The position numbers and the translations under genes were made by a program. The notes beneath the pieces were generated by a model. It saw nothing but the letters and a program-made list of their open reading frames with translations, was not told the DNA's origin and did not search any database. Source: Lumnitzera littorea (taxonomy: Eukaryota > Streptophyta > Magnoliopsida > Myrtales > Combretaceae). From it: a DNA stretch of 64,000 nucleotides. Below, piece by piece: positions 32,140 through 43,919 of the stretch (position 1 is the first letter of the stretch; every line of letters begins with the position of its first letter). The stretch is taken from the NCBI GenBank assembly GCA_024138015.1, contig JAMXBB010000003.1:78348777-78412776 (forward strand), read 5' to 3'.

Positions 32140-32990
32140 AGAATACTTTTATTTCAAATGATTATTATTATAGAGGTATTTCAAATTCTATCTTTAGTTC
32201 CCCTACCCCATTTAATTAGTTTTCCAAAGATATGCCTAACCACTTAAAGTAATAGGCTAGCTTATCAAATGGTAGTAGTAAATTCTCTAAGTTGGGTGCT
32301 GTAGGTGGTCCCTTCAAAGTCCCCTCATGCCTATGATTGCAATAAATGGCTTTTAAAATGTCAAGTTCTATTATCTTGGCATCAATTGTATCCTGAATTT
32401 TGTTCCTCAACCTCTAGCATCCTTCAGTAGAGTACCCCTTCTAACCCATATAGTAGTTACATTGTGCTTCTAAGTTAAAGTTTCTTGGCTTGTAGTTTGG
32501 ATTCAGGGCTTCATAAATTAGACTCTTTATCTCCTTTAAATGATGAAGGAGTTGGGCTATTGAGATCTTTAGTTGAGTAAATTGTCTCCTTCGAACCCCT
32601 TGGGCTTGTTTTTTCTTACTTACCCTTGGCTCTTTTCTTTTTAGGCCACTCTCATTGCTTGAGCTTACTAACGTTTGACTAATATTGGAAGTCAAGTGTT
32701 GAAATCTTCTAAGTACAAGTCTCATTGTCATTTTTAAGTTTGCAATGCTCTTCTATGGTGTTTCCACTTTTTCTTCTATATTTGAAAGTCTCTTTTCTAG
32801 GCTTGAATCTTAAGATACTTTGAGACTAGTGATTATGGGAAACAAAATTTGCAACTCTTGAGCCATTTAACATGCAATGTTTTCTAGGGAGATGATCTTA
32901 TCATTGGCCATTTGAACCTAATTGGAAGAATCCCTACCCATTAACAACCTTTCATTTCTTTTGTTCTTTTTTCTTTTTTTTTTTTTTTTG
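32140..32990 (-). pseudogene. Minus Tat gag remnant
   Basis: On the minus strand: a coiled-coil-like N-terminal part (ENIACxMAQELQILFPII, about 32890-32840); RRQFTQLKISIAQLL; NPNYKPRNFNLEAQCNYYMG; a stop or two; then STEGC.RLRNKIQDTIDAKII (about 32420-32350). The RRQFT, C.Y, STxxC and RLR.KIQ.LI.AK pieces line up with gag of the plus Tat element (21010-21230). Only the region around the zinc knuckle is well kept. The second His of the knuckle is Tyr. This is the only coding match in the element. Confidence 0.75.
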
Positions 32991-34329
32991 GAAACCTTTA
33001 TGTTGCAAGAGAAAAAGGACCAGCTTAACTTCTTATAAGGAGAATTTTACAAGACTGAAGAAAACAAAAGAAACTTTACAAATTATTTTATAGGGGATAG
33101 ACTTAATTGACAAACCCTCTTATAAACCCGCAAAAACTTAGGGTGAGAAACATTTCAAAACTTTACCATAAACAAAAAAAAAAAGGTATTTATAGCTTGT
33201 AGGTATTAAAAAAATTTACTTACAATACTTATAAAAGGAGAAGAATTATTTTACAAAGTAAAATTTCAAATTGGAAAATCTAGATACTGAGAAGAATAGG
33301 TACACGGGAACTAATGACAAGAGAAATAGAAAAAGAAAACTAGTAGAAAGGGAAAGGCTAATAAGGGGATCTATTGAGATTAATGATTTTAAGAATGGGA
33401 GGAGATATAAACAAATTGCTAAGGAACCTATTAGAATCTATAGAGTGGTGAGTTCTAAAATTTTACAAAGGAGAAAAATGTTTATGAACTAAGTCTAATT
33501 CTTTTCATTTAAAAGTGACAAAGACTATTTATAAGTTTAATTATTATAAAGGCTAGTTAAAATAATTTACAAGCATATCCTAAAGGCTAGCGGTCTTATT
33601 TTATTTTAAAATGTTGACTTAACTAGTGGTAAACGAAAATTATTTTACCATATATAGGGAAACTTTTTATTTGAAGAGTGGACTTTAAGATAAATGCAAC
33701 TTTTATAAAGATAGTAAGAGTAGTGGATAAGATTGTTTACAAATGTGAGTAAAACAGGCACAAATATTTACATATAAATAAAGAAAAGATGAAGGCACAT
33801 AGATGCAGATGAAAAGGACCGGTGGCTAAATAATAAAGTGGCAATAAAAGGGTTTATGGCTAAGACTTTACCGGAATTGCATTATTACAATATAAGGAAA
33901 TTGAATTGTTATATAGGAATGTTATTTATACGAAATTTCTGTATTTACAAAGAAATTGCAATTTTACAATGCAAACATCCTATATAGATAATAAAACTAC
34001 ATTTGGTGGTATAGGGAAAGTATATTACAACATTTTTATGGTCAATGAAATTCTGATAGAGTCCCGACTTTTTGTGGGTGATATGTTCCATTACAATTTA
34101 CTCGTCGATCTAAAAGTTGTATATGCAATAAGGGTGGGTTCTAAAAGTTCTCAAGTTCTATGACCTCATATGTTTTCAAAGAAATGGTTCTTTGGTCACA
34201 ACGAAGCTTAAGTGGGGTGGCTTGATCAAGCTCCAACAGCGGTTACACCACAACACTCAGAGCTTACATAATGATCCTCGGTCTTAAGATTTTAAGACGA
34301 CCTAGGTCTGACTATATCTACCCTACATC
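32991..34329 (-). other. Minus Tat leader region
   Basis: Non-coding region between gag and the solo LTR insertion. Short open frames (for example 33271-33492 and 33906-34163 on the plus strand) show no family match and lie antisense to the element. I do not see an ORF1 like that of the plus element. Confidence 0.45.
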
Positions 34330-34334
34330 CATGA
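34330..34334. repeat. Left target duplication of solo LTR A
   Basis: CATGA, repeated at 37918-37922. Confidence 0.9.
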
Positions 34335-37300
34335 TGTCAGGACCCTAAAGGGGGCCTAGTAGGATTACCTAAAATTTTCATAACATGTGTGCACCCATGA
34401 TATGAAAACCGTCTTGCAAGTCAGAGATTGCAATACGCTAAATAATAAATCACTAAGATTAATGATTTTCAAGTAAATAATTTATTATAACATGATATAA
34501 TATATAATTATAAATAACTATGGATGTTCGATATCCCACAGTTCCTCAAAATCGCAGAGAATCAGTATCCCCTACCAAATAATAAGACAGGATTACCAGC
34601 ATTATAAAACTGTAGGTAGAATTAAATTATATTAAATTCTAACATGTGAATATTTTCTACAAAGAGTATTTATGTATCACCTATAAAGATCTCAACTAAT
34701 CCTAACACTAATGTACATATCTTCATCTCACCCTTAGCACTCGAGACTTATCCCAATCCCATCGTATGCAAATCTGCAAAAGAAAGACTATTGGGGAATA
34801 AGCTACAAGAGCTTAGTGAGCTATCCCTCCTACCATACTGGCAAACAAGTTATCAAACAAATTATTATAACCATATGAATGCATGTACACACAGAATGCC
34901 AAACAATATATGCAGTTGACCGGTACTGCATATAATATCGGATTTTAACGCCCTCCGAGATAAGGGTTAAAGATTCATCGGCACCAATCACGACCGGGCT
35001 CTAGCACCTGGGTTTTTTCCCATAACTTGGAATATCGTATTTCACAAAAATACATTTCCATTTCTAAAAATCCAATAGTTCACAAAGTCCCAAGCCTAGC
35101 GGTGAGGTGACCCCCGCAGTCCACACTCACACCCTACACGGTGGTCTCTAGACGCAACCTCCAGCCACTCACGGTTAGCGTCTCTGGCACCAATAGAACC
35201 CGTAAGCCAAGGGTAGGGTCTTATTGTACCCATGCTCCTGCACTGTACTAATCAAATCATGTGGGAATCCATCCCTCCAAGGCCCTTCATTACCAACCGC
35301 GTGAAGTGACGGCCAGAATAAGTAATGCAATGCATGGATAATGCATGATCTTTTTAATTTAAGATAAGCCAAATATAATTAGGTCAGATTATGAAGCGAT
35401 CAATCAATATCAGCAAACCATCCAAATCGTACAAAAATCAATCATACCTTCAAATCATCGATTATCGTATTTAACAATATTTCTTATAACAATCAATCAA
35501 TATCAAGCACACGTATATCCCGAAACCCCATGCATCAAGTTATTGTTATTCAATTTAAGTGCACTAACTACAAGCACAAACAAGTATAGAGTCATCGAGA
35601 GTACTCACTTGACTATGACGACTCGCTCTAGTTGTAATAACCATTCGGGAGATCCTCGCCCTCGTCGGGATCACCTAATCATTACGAGATAACAAGGATA
35701 ATAAGTAGTTGACTTAACTAATGGTTCTAGACATCTACCTACCTAATTCTACTTAGATTACTATCAGCCCTTATTCGATTAAACCTAATTGCTAATCGTA
35801 CGTAACTTTTTCATTCTATTTTCAATATTTACGAATTTATAGTCGTTTTTCATCGTTTTCAGACATACATTCACACGATAATGTCCGTTTTGGACGTTAA
35901 GACCCGTGTTTTATGATATGGGCTAAATTTATTGAAATTTTATCTTATCGAAGTTTAATTATTCTTATTGCTTTTGTTTATGCCCTAGTTTAGGATTTAA
36001 TGATTGAATTAGCTATTTGATTCTTACATTAGGAAATTTTACATTAGTGCTACTAATCTACATACTTGATTAAATATAATTCAATCTAGGAAGTGTATTA
36101 GGGTTTAAGAGATTTTCGACTTCTAAATACATGTATATACCTATGTTATGTGCTTATGTAATCTTATTATTTCTTTTATTATAAACCTACGCTTACATCA
36201 TCACTTATGTAACCAATTGATGATGTCATGGCTTATGCAATCCATTTATTACATGTAAATATATATGTCATTAAGTACTTATACATATACATATGTTATA
36301 TACCTACCTACACTCATAACATACTAATATGTATACTTATGTACTTATACATATACTAATACATATACCTATATACACATACGGTGGCATACGTATTTTT
36401 ATACGTATTTTCGTATGCCTTATCTACCCCCTTAAGAAAGCTTCACAATTTCATTCTTTTTGTATTTTAAGAGTATATTTGACATGATATATGTATGTAT
36501 AGTTAGTATATACCTTATTTTAGGTTATGTACATATTGTATACTTATGTACAAAGGTATTTATACATATATTCTTCTAGCATATCCTTTTATACATATAC
36601 TTAAGGACATATGCACATGCATATCCTTCTTCTTCTTCATGATTCCTAAATTTCTACACTTAAAGAGGAGAACTTTGTGCTCTTTTCTTCAAGACAACAC
36701 TAAACACATAACTACTTATCTAATCTATCTAATTAACTAACTAATGAATAATATAAAGCAACATAAAACAACTTAAAGACATACCTTTAATTGTGTTGGA
36801 ATTAAGAAGGCAAAAGGAGGAGTGATGAGAGTAAAATGGGAAGAAGAAGCTCACGGCAATGGGGGGTTGTTTTTGTTTTGTTTCTTTTGTTTTGTGTTGA
36901 TTATGGAAGAAGGCAAATGGTGGGGCCTAGAAGGAGAAAATGTGGACGGCAATTGAGAAGAAAAGGAGAAGAAAAAAAAAATCAAAAAGAAAGAAAAGAA
37001 AAGCCATCATGAAGTTAAGATATTTTTTCTTATCTCTTAATGTCTTTTGTTAACTTTTCAAAGTATTGACTTTAGTCAACATGTGTTGACTTTGTCAACC
37101 CTTTGACTTTGGTCAACATGTGTTGACTTGGTCAACTTTCCTTAAGTATGTATAATTTTGTGCACATAATGTAGTAATTAAGGGAAATTAAGGGAAAAAT
37201 GAAGGAAATGAGAAGAAATAAGGTATTTGATGAATTGATTAGTAAATATAGTTGATGAGGTCTTACTTTAGGTCTTTATAGCTTATATATCTTATTTGAT

Positions 37301-37917
37301 AAACTACTTTGGATAACAAATGCAAAAAGTACTAATTTAAGTATTAAAGTTCACTACATGTAACCTAATCTTCAACTATAACCCTAACTCTAAGTGAGAC
37401 TATCCTAATCACATACTTAAGGGATAAATATATTATATGACTCATTATCTTAGTTTCTAATGGATTACTTGAGGATTCGAATCATATAAGCATGAATGAG
37501 AGTCATCTCTAACCTTTTACTAGTGATTTGGCAAAATATGAGCATTATATTATCAATTAGAGTTTTAGGGTATATCATGGTAAATTAATGCTTTTGTATC
37601 CTTAAAGTTATAGTTTTAGGGTTCTTATTACTTTAGGGCATAATCTCTAATGTTTTTACACATTTAGGATTTCATATATTCTTACGTGTTTAAATCTTCG
37701 ATTGTCATCTTAAGGTTTTGATGAAGTTCGAGGTTTTAGGGTCTTCGTATGCGGTTAGGGGTTCAATTGATGATTTAAGGTTTTTCGTATCCACTTTAGA
37801 TTTTGGATTGAGATTTTAATCAATTTTAAATCTTACTGGCTCTTTTGAGTTCGGGAAATCATCTACAGTTTAGACGTTTGTTTCTATACTTAGAAAGTAA
37901 AATTTGTAGGGTTTACA
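34335..37917 (+). repeat. Solo LTR A, 3.6 kb
   Basis: Starts TGTCAGGACCC and ends GGGTTTACA, with perfect 5-bp CATGA duplications on both sides and no internal region between. It matches solo LTR B (43920-47328) along its length, for example CGCCCTCCGA near 34950 and the TTGAC cluster. The direction is set by the TG...CA ends and by comparison. It interrupts the minus Tat element. The TA-rich middle (about 36240-36400) is made of TATACATATAC-like words. Short open frames in it are not genes. Confidence 0.92.
37066..37135. promoter_or_regulatory. TTGAC cluster in solo LTR A
   Basis: Eight TTGAC cores in 70 bp (four on each strand), arranged as TTGACTTTGGTCAA-type inverted pairs. TTGAC is the W-box core bound by WRKY factors. 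The cluster is kept in solo LTR B. Confidence 0.55.
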
Positions 37918-37922
37918 CATGA
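37918..37922. repeat. Right target duplication of solo LTR A
   Basis: CATGA, as at 34330-34334. Confidence 0.9.
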
Positions 37923-38084
37923 TACAATCATCCCCCCAATATCCTAAATATGTTGCATGCAAAAAAAGAGTATAACAACTTAACAAAGAATATTTACAAG
38001 AAAAGAATCACATAAAATAACATGGGTACTCTAAAAGATAAAATTAATTTTGGAAGGTTTAAATGGCTAGCCCTATTAATAACC

Positions 38085-38102
38085 CTAGTAGAGTCGCCAA
38101 GC
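38085..38102 (-). promoter_or_regulatory. Minus Tat primer-binding site
   Basis: The minus strand reads GCTTGGCGACTCTACTAG directly after the LTR end. TGGCGACTC is the likely tRNA-complementary start. GGGCTAGCCAT follows about 17 bp on, as in the plus element. tRNA identity was not determined. Confidence 0.6.
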
Positions 38103-40312
38103 TATTGAGCTTGGATTTTCTAGTTTTTATTTTCCCTAATCCAATTTATATCAAACATTATACCCATTTGATATAAACCCTTAACTAAGAATTAAGGAAA
38201 ACTTAGTTTCATATAGATTTTGAAAAACATTTGGAGATACCATTCAATTAGGGTTAGGAAAAAATTAAGTTAGAACCAATTGAGTGAATTAATTCTAACT
38301 AAGCTATTGATCTATGAGAAAATCACTTTAAAAAATGATTTTGAAAAATCAATGATTTTAAATTTGAGGGCTAATCTATTAAACCCTAAATGGGTACCAT
38401 CCTAACCTTCCAAATTTAGTTTTATTTTTCAAAATACCCTTTTCACATGAAAGAATAATTCTAATTTACAAGAAAGAAAGAAAAATAACTTTTATTTACA
38501 AAAAGAAGAAATTAAGGAATTAAGTTTACTCATTTACAAAAGGGAAAGTTAAAAAAAAAAAAAATTTCCCTATTTTAAGTTACCCCATAGGTGCCTACGT
38601 ACTCTCTAGTAAAGATTAACTTATCGTAGTTCAGTTTCGAAAACATTAATGGGTTGATTTATTTTAATTTCAGAAAATAATCAATTTTACATTTTTATCC
38701 ATATATATATTTATTTCAAAATAGTTCTAAGAAGGATCCTAATTTGGTGCCTTTTGAAAAATTCTAGAAATGAGCATTAATTTCTTAAAAGAATTAATTA
38801 ATAATTTTTTAAAAAATTTTAGATAATGAGATTTTCTAAGTCACAAAATTCCTTTATTTAATCATCTATTTATTTGTTTTTATTTTTGAAAAAATAATCT
38901 ATTTTAAAGTTTAAAAGAAGAGGATAAACAAACATTTTAACAAAAGAAATTATTATTTTTTATTTATTTTTCATTTTATAAAAAGGACAAACATTTTTTC
39001 CTCTTTTTTTTTTTTACATAACAAAATGAAATTAAAATAAATAAAAAAAAAAAAGAAAGAGAGAAAGGATAAGGTCAAGCCAAAGGAATATAGCCGCAAG
39101 TCAAGGCTTAGGGTGTGGTTTGTTGTTTGGGTTCACATCAGGTTTGTCAACCCAATTCACATGCATTGCATGTATATAGCTAATGAAGAAGAAGGAGGCT
39201 AACAGAGGTGCTCCATAAAGAGATTTTAGCTCCAAAATGACCAAAAAACTTCATATTTGTGTTTTTTTTTTTTTATTGACAAATGGTGGTTTGGTGCAAG
39301 TATCCTAGCGTTTAAGGGTGTTTTTGGTAATGGTTGAAGTTTACCACTGACGGTGGTTGTTAAGTGCCAAGTGTGACAGTGGTAAAGCATGAATCAAAGT
39401 TAGGTTTGGAGATTTTCAAAGACACTGAGTTTAATGGTGTTGTTCATTTCGGATGGGGTATGGTAGAGATTTAGTTTTTAAAGAACTAGGTTGTGGTTGC
39501 TTAAGGTCTCATGGTGGAGTTTAGTAGAGCATTAAGGAAGCATGATAACCTATAAAGGGGCTTAGGTTGGAGAGCTAAGGATCCAAGGAGCTCAACTGTA
39601 GTGTTGGTTTGGTTTAAAAACCACTATAGCTGAGCTTCTAACTAGAGAGAGAGAAAGAGAGAGAGACCACCGATTAGAGAGAGAAAAGATTTGGGCAAGC
39701 ATTTAAAGTGGGTTTCAATGAGAGTTGATGCTAGAATTAGGATAAGGAGGTCAAATTTATACTTGTCCAAGTTTAAGCAAGCTTGGAAACTCTATTAATA
39801 GTAGACTAGACATCTCGAATTGCATATGCATGGGCCGTTTTTTTAGGCAGATTTGAAGTGCATTTTGGTTTAATATGGATGTCTTTTGGAATTTGATTCA
39901 AAACTAGGCCACGTATTTTACATAATTTCACTATTAATTTAGTGAAATCATATAGAAAAAGCGGTAAAAAATGACCTCAAAGTGGTTAACCCAAAGAGAG
40001 AAAGAGATTGAGAATCGAGGAGCCATGGCAGGAAAGATGATGGGAGGTCGTTAGCACGCGTAGTGCACGAGCATGACATACCACATGCCTATTTGAAAAA
40101 TATACCCAAGCACTAGGCTTCCATTTTGGGGCTTTTAGCCTAATTTCCAATAAACTAAGTCTTGTACCTGGACTGATCCTATGCCTTTCTATTTAAAGGG
40201 AAACAAAGATAATAAATAAAACGAATCTAATTCCAAGTCAAAATTAAATTCTAATTGACTAAATCGTGTATATATGTGTTTTGAAAATAAGAATAATAAT
40301 TTTTATTTAAAT
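38103..40312 (-). repeat. Minus Tat 5' LTR, truncated
   Basis: Homologous to 12304-14925 read on the minus strand, ending CTCAATA at 38103. TATA box TATAAATT at 39761-39754. A GA microsatellite at about 39644-39671 lies in the transcribed part. The first about 240 bp, present in the 3' LTR copy, are absent. At 40312 the sequence switches to an unrelated LTR. Confidence 0.8.
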
Positions 40313-41924
40313 TGGAATTTCATATTATTATAGTCAATTTTCATTATTTTCGAGTATTCTTTCATTCAGTGAAGTCCATTTAAGGATTTTTGGTTCACAA
40401 GATTTCATTTTAGGTCAAACAATTTCATTGGTTAAAGATTTTAGTTTGACTACTTTAGGGTTTGAGTCTAATTTTGGGTACTTATCCTTACACTTGGGCC
40501 TTTTGGGATTTTATTTAAGTATTTTTAAGAAAATGATTTTAGTTTATTTCTTGAATTTTTTAATTGGGATTTAATTCTATTCTTATGGGCCTAAATGGGC
40601 CCTTTTAGCTAGTTTTAGGTCTTATTATACTAAGGAGCCTATAGATGATGGTTCTAATGGGCTTTTGGACTTAATAAGCCTTTAATATGTTATTCTTAAG
40701 CCCATCAACTTAGTGGTTAGATCTAGTACTAGAGTCATTAGGCCTCATTTTTTATTTTTTTAAGGGCTTGTGAGCTCAATTCACTTCTTAATACCCTAAA
40801 CCCAATCATATTTGTTATTTTAGGCTTAATCCCATTAAAAGCCCTAAGATAAGTCTATTTTCTAATGGGATTCAAATTTGGTTCTTTCTTTATTGGGATT
40901 CTAATCTTATTTCTAAGGTCCTAATCACTAGTTAAGCTAATTTAGGCCCTTAACTCAACATTATTGAACTTAAGTTAATTAATTACATAATGAATCATGC
41001 TTTATAATAATTAATCATGTCATTACACTAAATAAACAACTTGTTATCCCCAACGATGGTGTTGGTCAATAAGGTTTCTTTAGGGTTTTCTCCTACATTT
41101 TCCATTTAACACTTATTCTAGTGTGTTTTGTTTATTTTAGTCATGTTTCTACTTGCTTTAGACAAATAAAATCATTTGATATGGCCAATATAAGATGACT
41201 AATACTAGGAAAGGGGCAACATGGAATGATTCTATGGTTTCATGGAGCTTTCATGCATGCATCTTCATGTTACCACACTACAACTACTTATTCATGCATA
41301 TAACTAACTTATCCTTAGTAGATGAAGCTCACCTTAGGTTTTTCTTACATAAATCTATGCAATACTCAATTATATCTTCATATTCCTATAGAAAAATAAG
41401 AACTTAGGACTTAAATGCAAGGAACTACATGTTACGTGCACATTTCTAAGGAGTTAGAAGAGGGTTGTTCACTTTGATCCAAATTAGTGGGGTTGTGGTT
41501 TTCCTTGCTTGTACGGGAGCTTAAGGGGTCTTAGGGGAATTAGAGTTTTGTCAACCAAGAAAGGGGATAAGTGAATGAGGTGGCATCGGTGGTGACTTAG
41601 AGAGAGGAGTAGTGGTGGTGGAGAAATAAGGTGGGGCGGTAAAGTAACTAAGGTGTTGCCAAGAAAAGGAAGAGAAGGGAAGCGATTTAAAGCTTACTAA
41701 TAAGGCTTGTATGTGTTTTTGGGTGTATAATGAAAATAGAAATGAAGAGGATTAAGGGAAGGAGGGGCTAGCATTGGGAGAGAGAGAGTATAGGATAGTG
41801 GAAGATAATGTATTGCCTTAATTGGTTAAGAGGGTGCAAGGATCAAGGGGAGACCACTCGTATCTTGATCCTTTACTTGATTTAGCAAGGATTTATCTCC
41901 AAAATATCTCAATTACCAACTAAC
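40313..41924 (+). repeat. Probable right part of the LTR begun at 10323
   Basis: The first about 100 bp resemble the middle of solo LTRs A and B (TTATAGTC.TTTTTCAT.ATTTTCGG and the AAGTCC/TGTCC...TTTTGG stretch). This fits the LTR that was cut at 12303. Further right the similarity fades. No coding signal. A GT/GA-rich stretch lies at 41570-41800. The right end is not found. Confidence 0.4.
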
Positions 41925-42881
41925 TGATTGGAATCAACTCCTTAGACCAATTATACTCATCCGAGTTAGAGGACTGCAAAGACTCACATGAAGAATACTA
42001 GCTTAAAAACCCCTTCAGAACGAGGATTCCTATTCTAATCCCCATCCTTCACATTGCTACAGACATGAGTGTCAAGCTCTTATTTGTACCAACATAGTTT
42101 CCAAGCTACCCAATAGTCATACTAACCTGCCAAGCAACCATACCAATTACCAGGCTCTTACCATGATCCAAGCAGCATCCTAGCCAACCAACTTCAGACA
42201 TCATACTAAGTCAAGCTGCAAAGACACCTAACTTGGAGAGGACTAAAACACCCTTGAGTACTTAAGCTTTGACTTGAAGAAAACTAGGTTAGCCCGGATT
42301 GTTGACTTTCTTCTAACCTCATCCATATAGGATACTGTGATTAACATGTGACCTCAGAATTCGTTACAACTTAGCTAACCGCACTACAAGCTTCCAATTA
42401 CCTCTTGACATGTGTCTTCTTGCACAATATTCCAAAAGGATTCTTTGCTTTTCCATATAGAATAATCTTTATCCTTTTTACCCTTTTTAGCATTTCTTAT
42501 GTAAATTACCCTTTTTGTCTTTTCATGTATATATTGTAACCCTAGTAGGGTGAGTATATAAACCCCCATTTGCTTGTATGTAAACATCATCACTTTTCAT
42601 TATTGAATCTAGACATTACCCTTTTTTGAGAGCACTCAGTCGTGTCTTCTCTCTTATCCTTCAACTCTTATTTAGCTCTTTCAGCAAGAGTTAGTGGCAA
42701 GTAGCGCTAATATTACATTCATGTGTTATATCGAGTGTAAGGAATAGGTCAAGTAAGATCTGCTGGTGTGTCATATCCAGTTGGTAGCCATTCAAATTTA
42801 CTAAAGCCCTTTTATTTTCTTGTTTCTTGTTTATTGTTGTATGCCTTTTGTGTATATAACCTCAGAGATGCATAAACTTCA
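41925..42881 (+). repeat. E0 5' LTR
   Basis: Starts TGATTGGAATC, close to TGATAGGAATC of the E1/E2 LTRs. It has TATATAAA at 42555-42562 and ends at TTCA just before a primer-binding site. No second copy is available in the window to confirm the boundaries. Confidence 0.6.
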
Positions 42882-42896
42882 CTAGTATCAAAGTAC
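42882..42896 (+). promoter_or_regulatory. E0 primer-binding site
   Basis: CTAGTATCAAAGTAC resembles TGGTATCAGAGC, the initiator-methionine tRNA site used by many plant gypsy elements, with transitions. E1 (GTATTAGAG, 49011) and E2 (AGTATTAGAG, 55415) have the same motif in the same place. Confidence 0.6.
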
Positions 42897-43259
42897 AATT
42901 TTGAAAGGGAGTATGTAGAGTTGTAGTGAAGTTTTGGTTCGTGTTTACTATTAGTGGTTGATGTGCTCCTTCCATAGCTACTATAGTATGTTCTAGTGAA
43001 GTAAGTTTTGAATTTGTGAGCTGTCTAGTAAGGTTCATGGATTGGTAAGTGTTGCTCCTATTGTTATTCTATTTTACTCTATTTTTCACTACGAAAACAA
43101 AATAAGTTCATTTCTATTATATTCAAGTGAGTGTTAGGTGTTGGAGTTGTTAGAGTGTATTAGTGACGTTTTGGGTACTAAATAGAAGTGTTTGTTGTGT
43201 ATTGTGTAGTCAATCTATTGGAGAAGTATTACACTATCTCGGATTCAAGTGTTTAAGGT

Positions 43260-43919
43260 ATTATTGGTGACCTGAGTAGTGGTGCTCATGTTGGTCAAGG
43301 TCAAAATGATAGTAACATCCTTAGGTTAGTTAATGATAAACTTGACCAATTCACCAATCTTGTTGAGAGTTTGGTTACTATGATGCAAGTCAATAGCTAG
43401 AAACCATAAGGTGTACCTCATCATAACCTACCTGAGAATGTTCTTGAGAGACGATATGGCTAATGTGGTAAAGCTAATCACCCAGTTCAACCCCATCGAG
43501 TTGGAGGAGTTGTAGACCAAGCTATTAGATGAAGGCTAAAGTTAGAGGAGATTGAGAGGGATATTGAGGATGTAGATTTAGAGAATGATGGAGAAGAAGA
43601 AGAAGAAGAAGAAGAGGTTAAATATTACTAGGCATAAGAGCAAGGACATTGAGCTCCTCGAGGGCTTGACAATGTTAAGGTCTAAATCCCACCTTTTAGT
43701 GGAAGTAGAGATGCAAATGAATATTTAGAGTGGGAAGAGAAGATAAAGAAGGTATTTGACTGTTATGGGAATACATATACAGTTAAGGTTCAACTTGTTG
43801 CATTTGAGTTCTCTAGATATGCTACCATATGGTAAAAGAATCTAAATGTAGCTGAAGCAAGAGATGGACGATGAGGTGTGCGAACTTAGGAAGAGATGAA
43901 GAGATTATTGAAGGGAAGA
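43260..43919 (+). pseudogene. E0 gag, first part
   Basis: The N-terminal part reads LDQFTNLVESLVTMMQ. An acidic Glu run follows (43585-43620). The capsid start reads PPFSGSRDANEYLEWEEKIKKVF (about 43691-43760), then VKVQLVAFEFSRYA and EEMKRLLKGR, where solo LTR B cuts it at 43919. Coding continues at 47334. Stops are mainly at Gln and Trp positions. Confidence 0.85.
43915..43919. repeat. Left target duplication of solo LTR B
   Basis: GAAGA, repeated at 47329-47333. Confidence 0.9.

Larger units (their letters stand above)
12304..40312 (-). mobile_element. Minus-strand Tat-type LTR retrotransposon, gag-only, split by two insertions
   Basis: On the minus strand the order is: 5' LTR (40312 down to 38103), primer-binding region (38102-38085), leader, gag (about 32990 down to 32140), long non-coding region, tandem-repeat 3' UTR (30470-30046), polypurine tract (29758-29746) and 3' LTR. 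The 3' LTR has two pieces, 29745-29723 and 15143-12304, because the plus-strand Tat element is inserted in it. Both LTR copies end CTCAATA. No protease, RT or integrase is visible, so this looks like a non-autonomous gag-only element. The first roughly 240 bp of the 5' LTR are missing at 40312, so its outer target duplication cannot be checked (the inner side is GTGCA, 12299-12303). Confidence 0.75.

Noticed and set aside
33271..34163. Two plus-strand open frames as host genes
   Set aside because: They are short, AT-rich, antisense to the minus Tat element and without any motif.
41195..41407. Small open frame as a gene
   Set aside because: It lies in probable LTR sequence, with no motif and no neighbouring gene structure.
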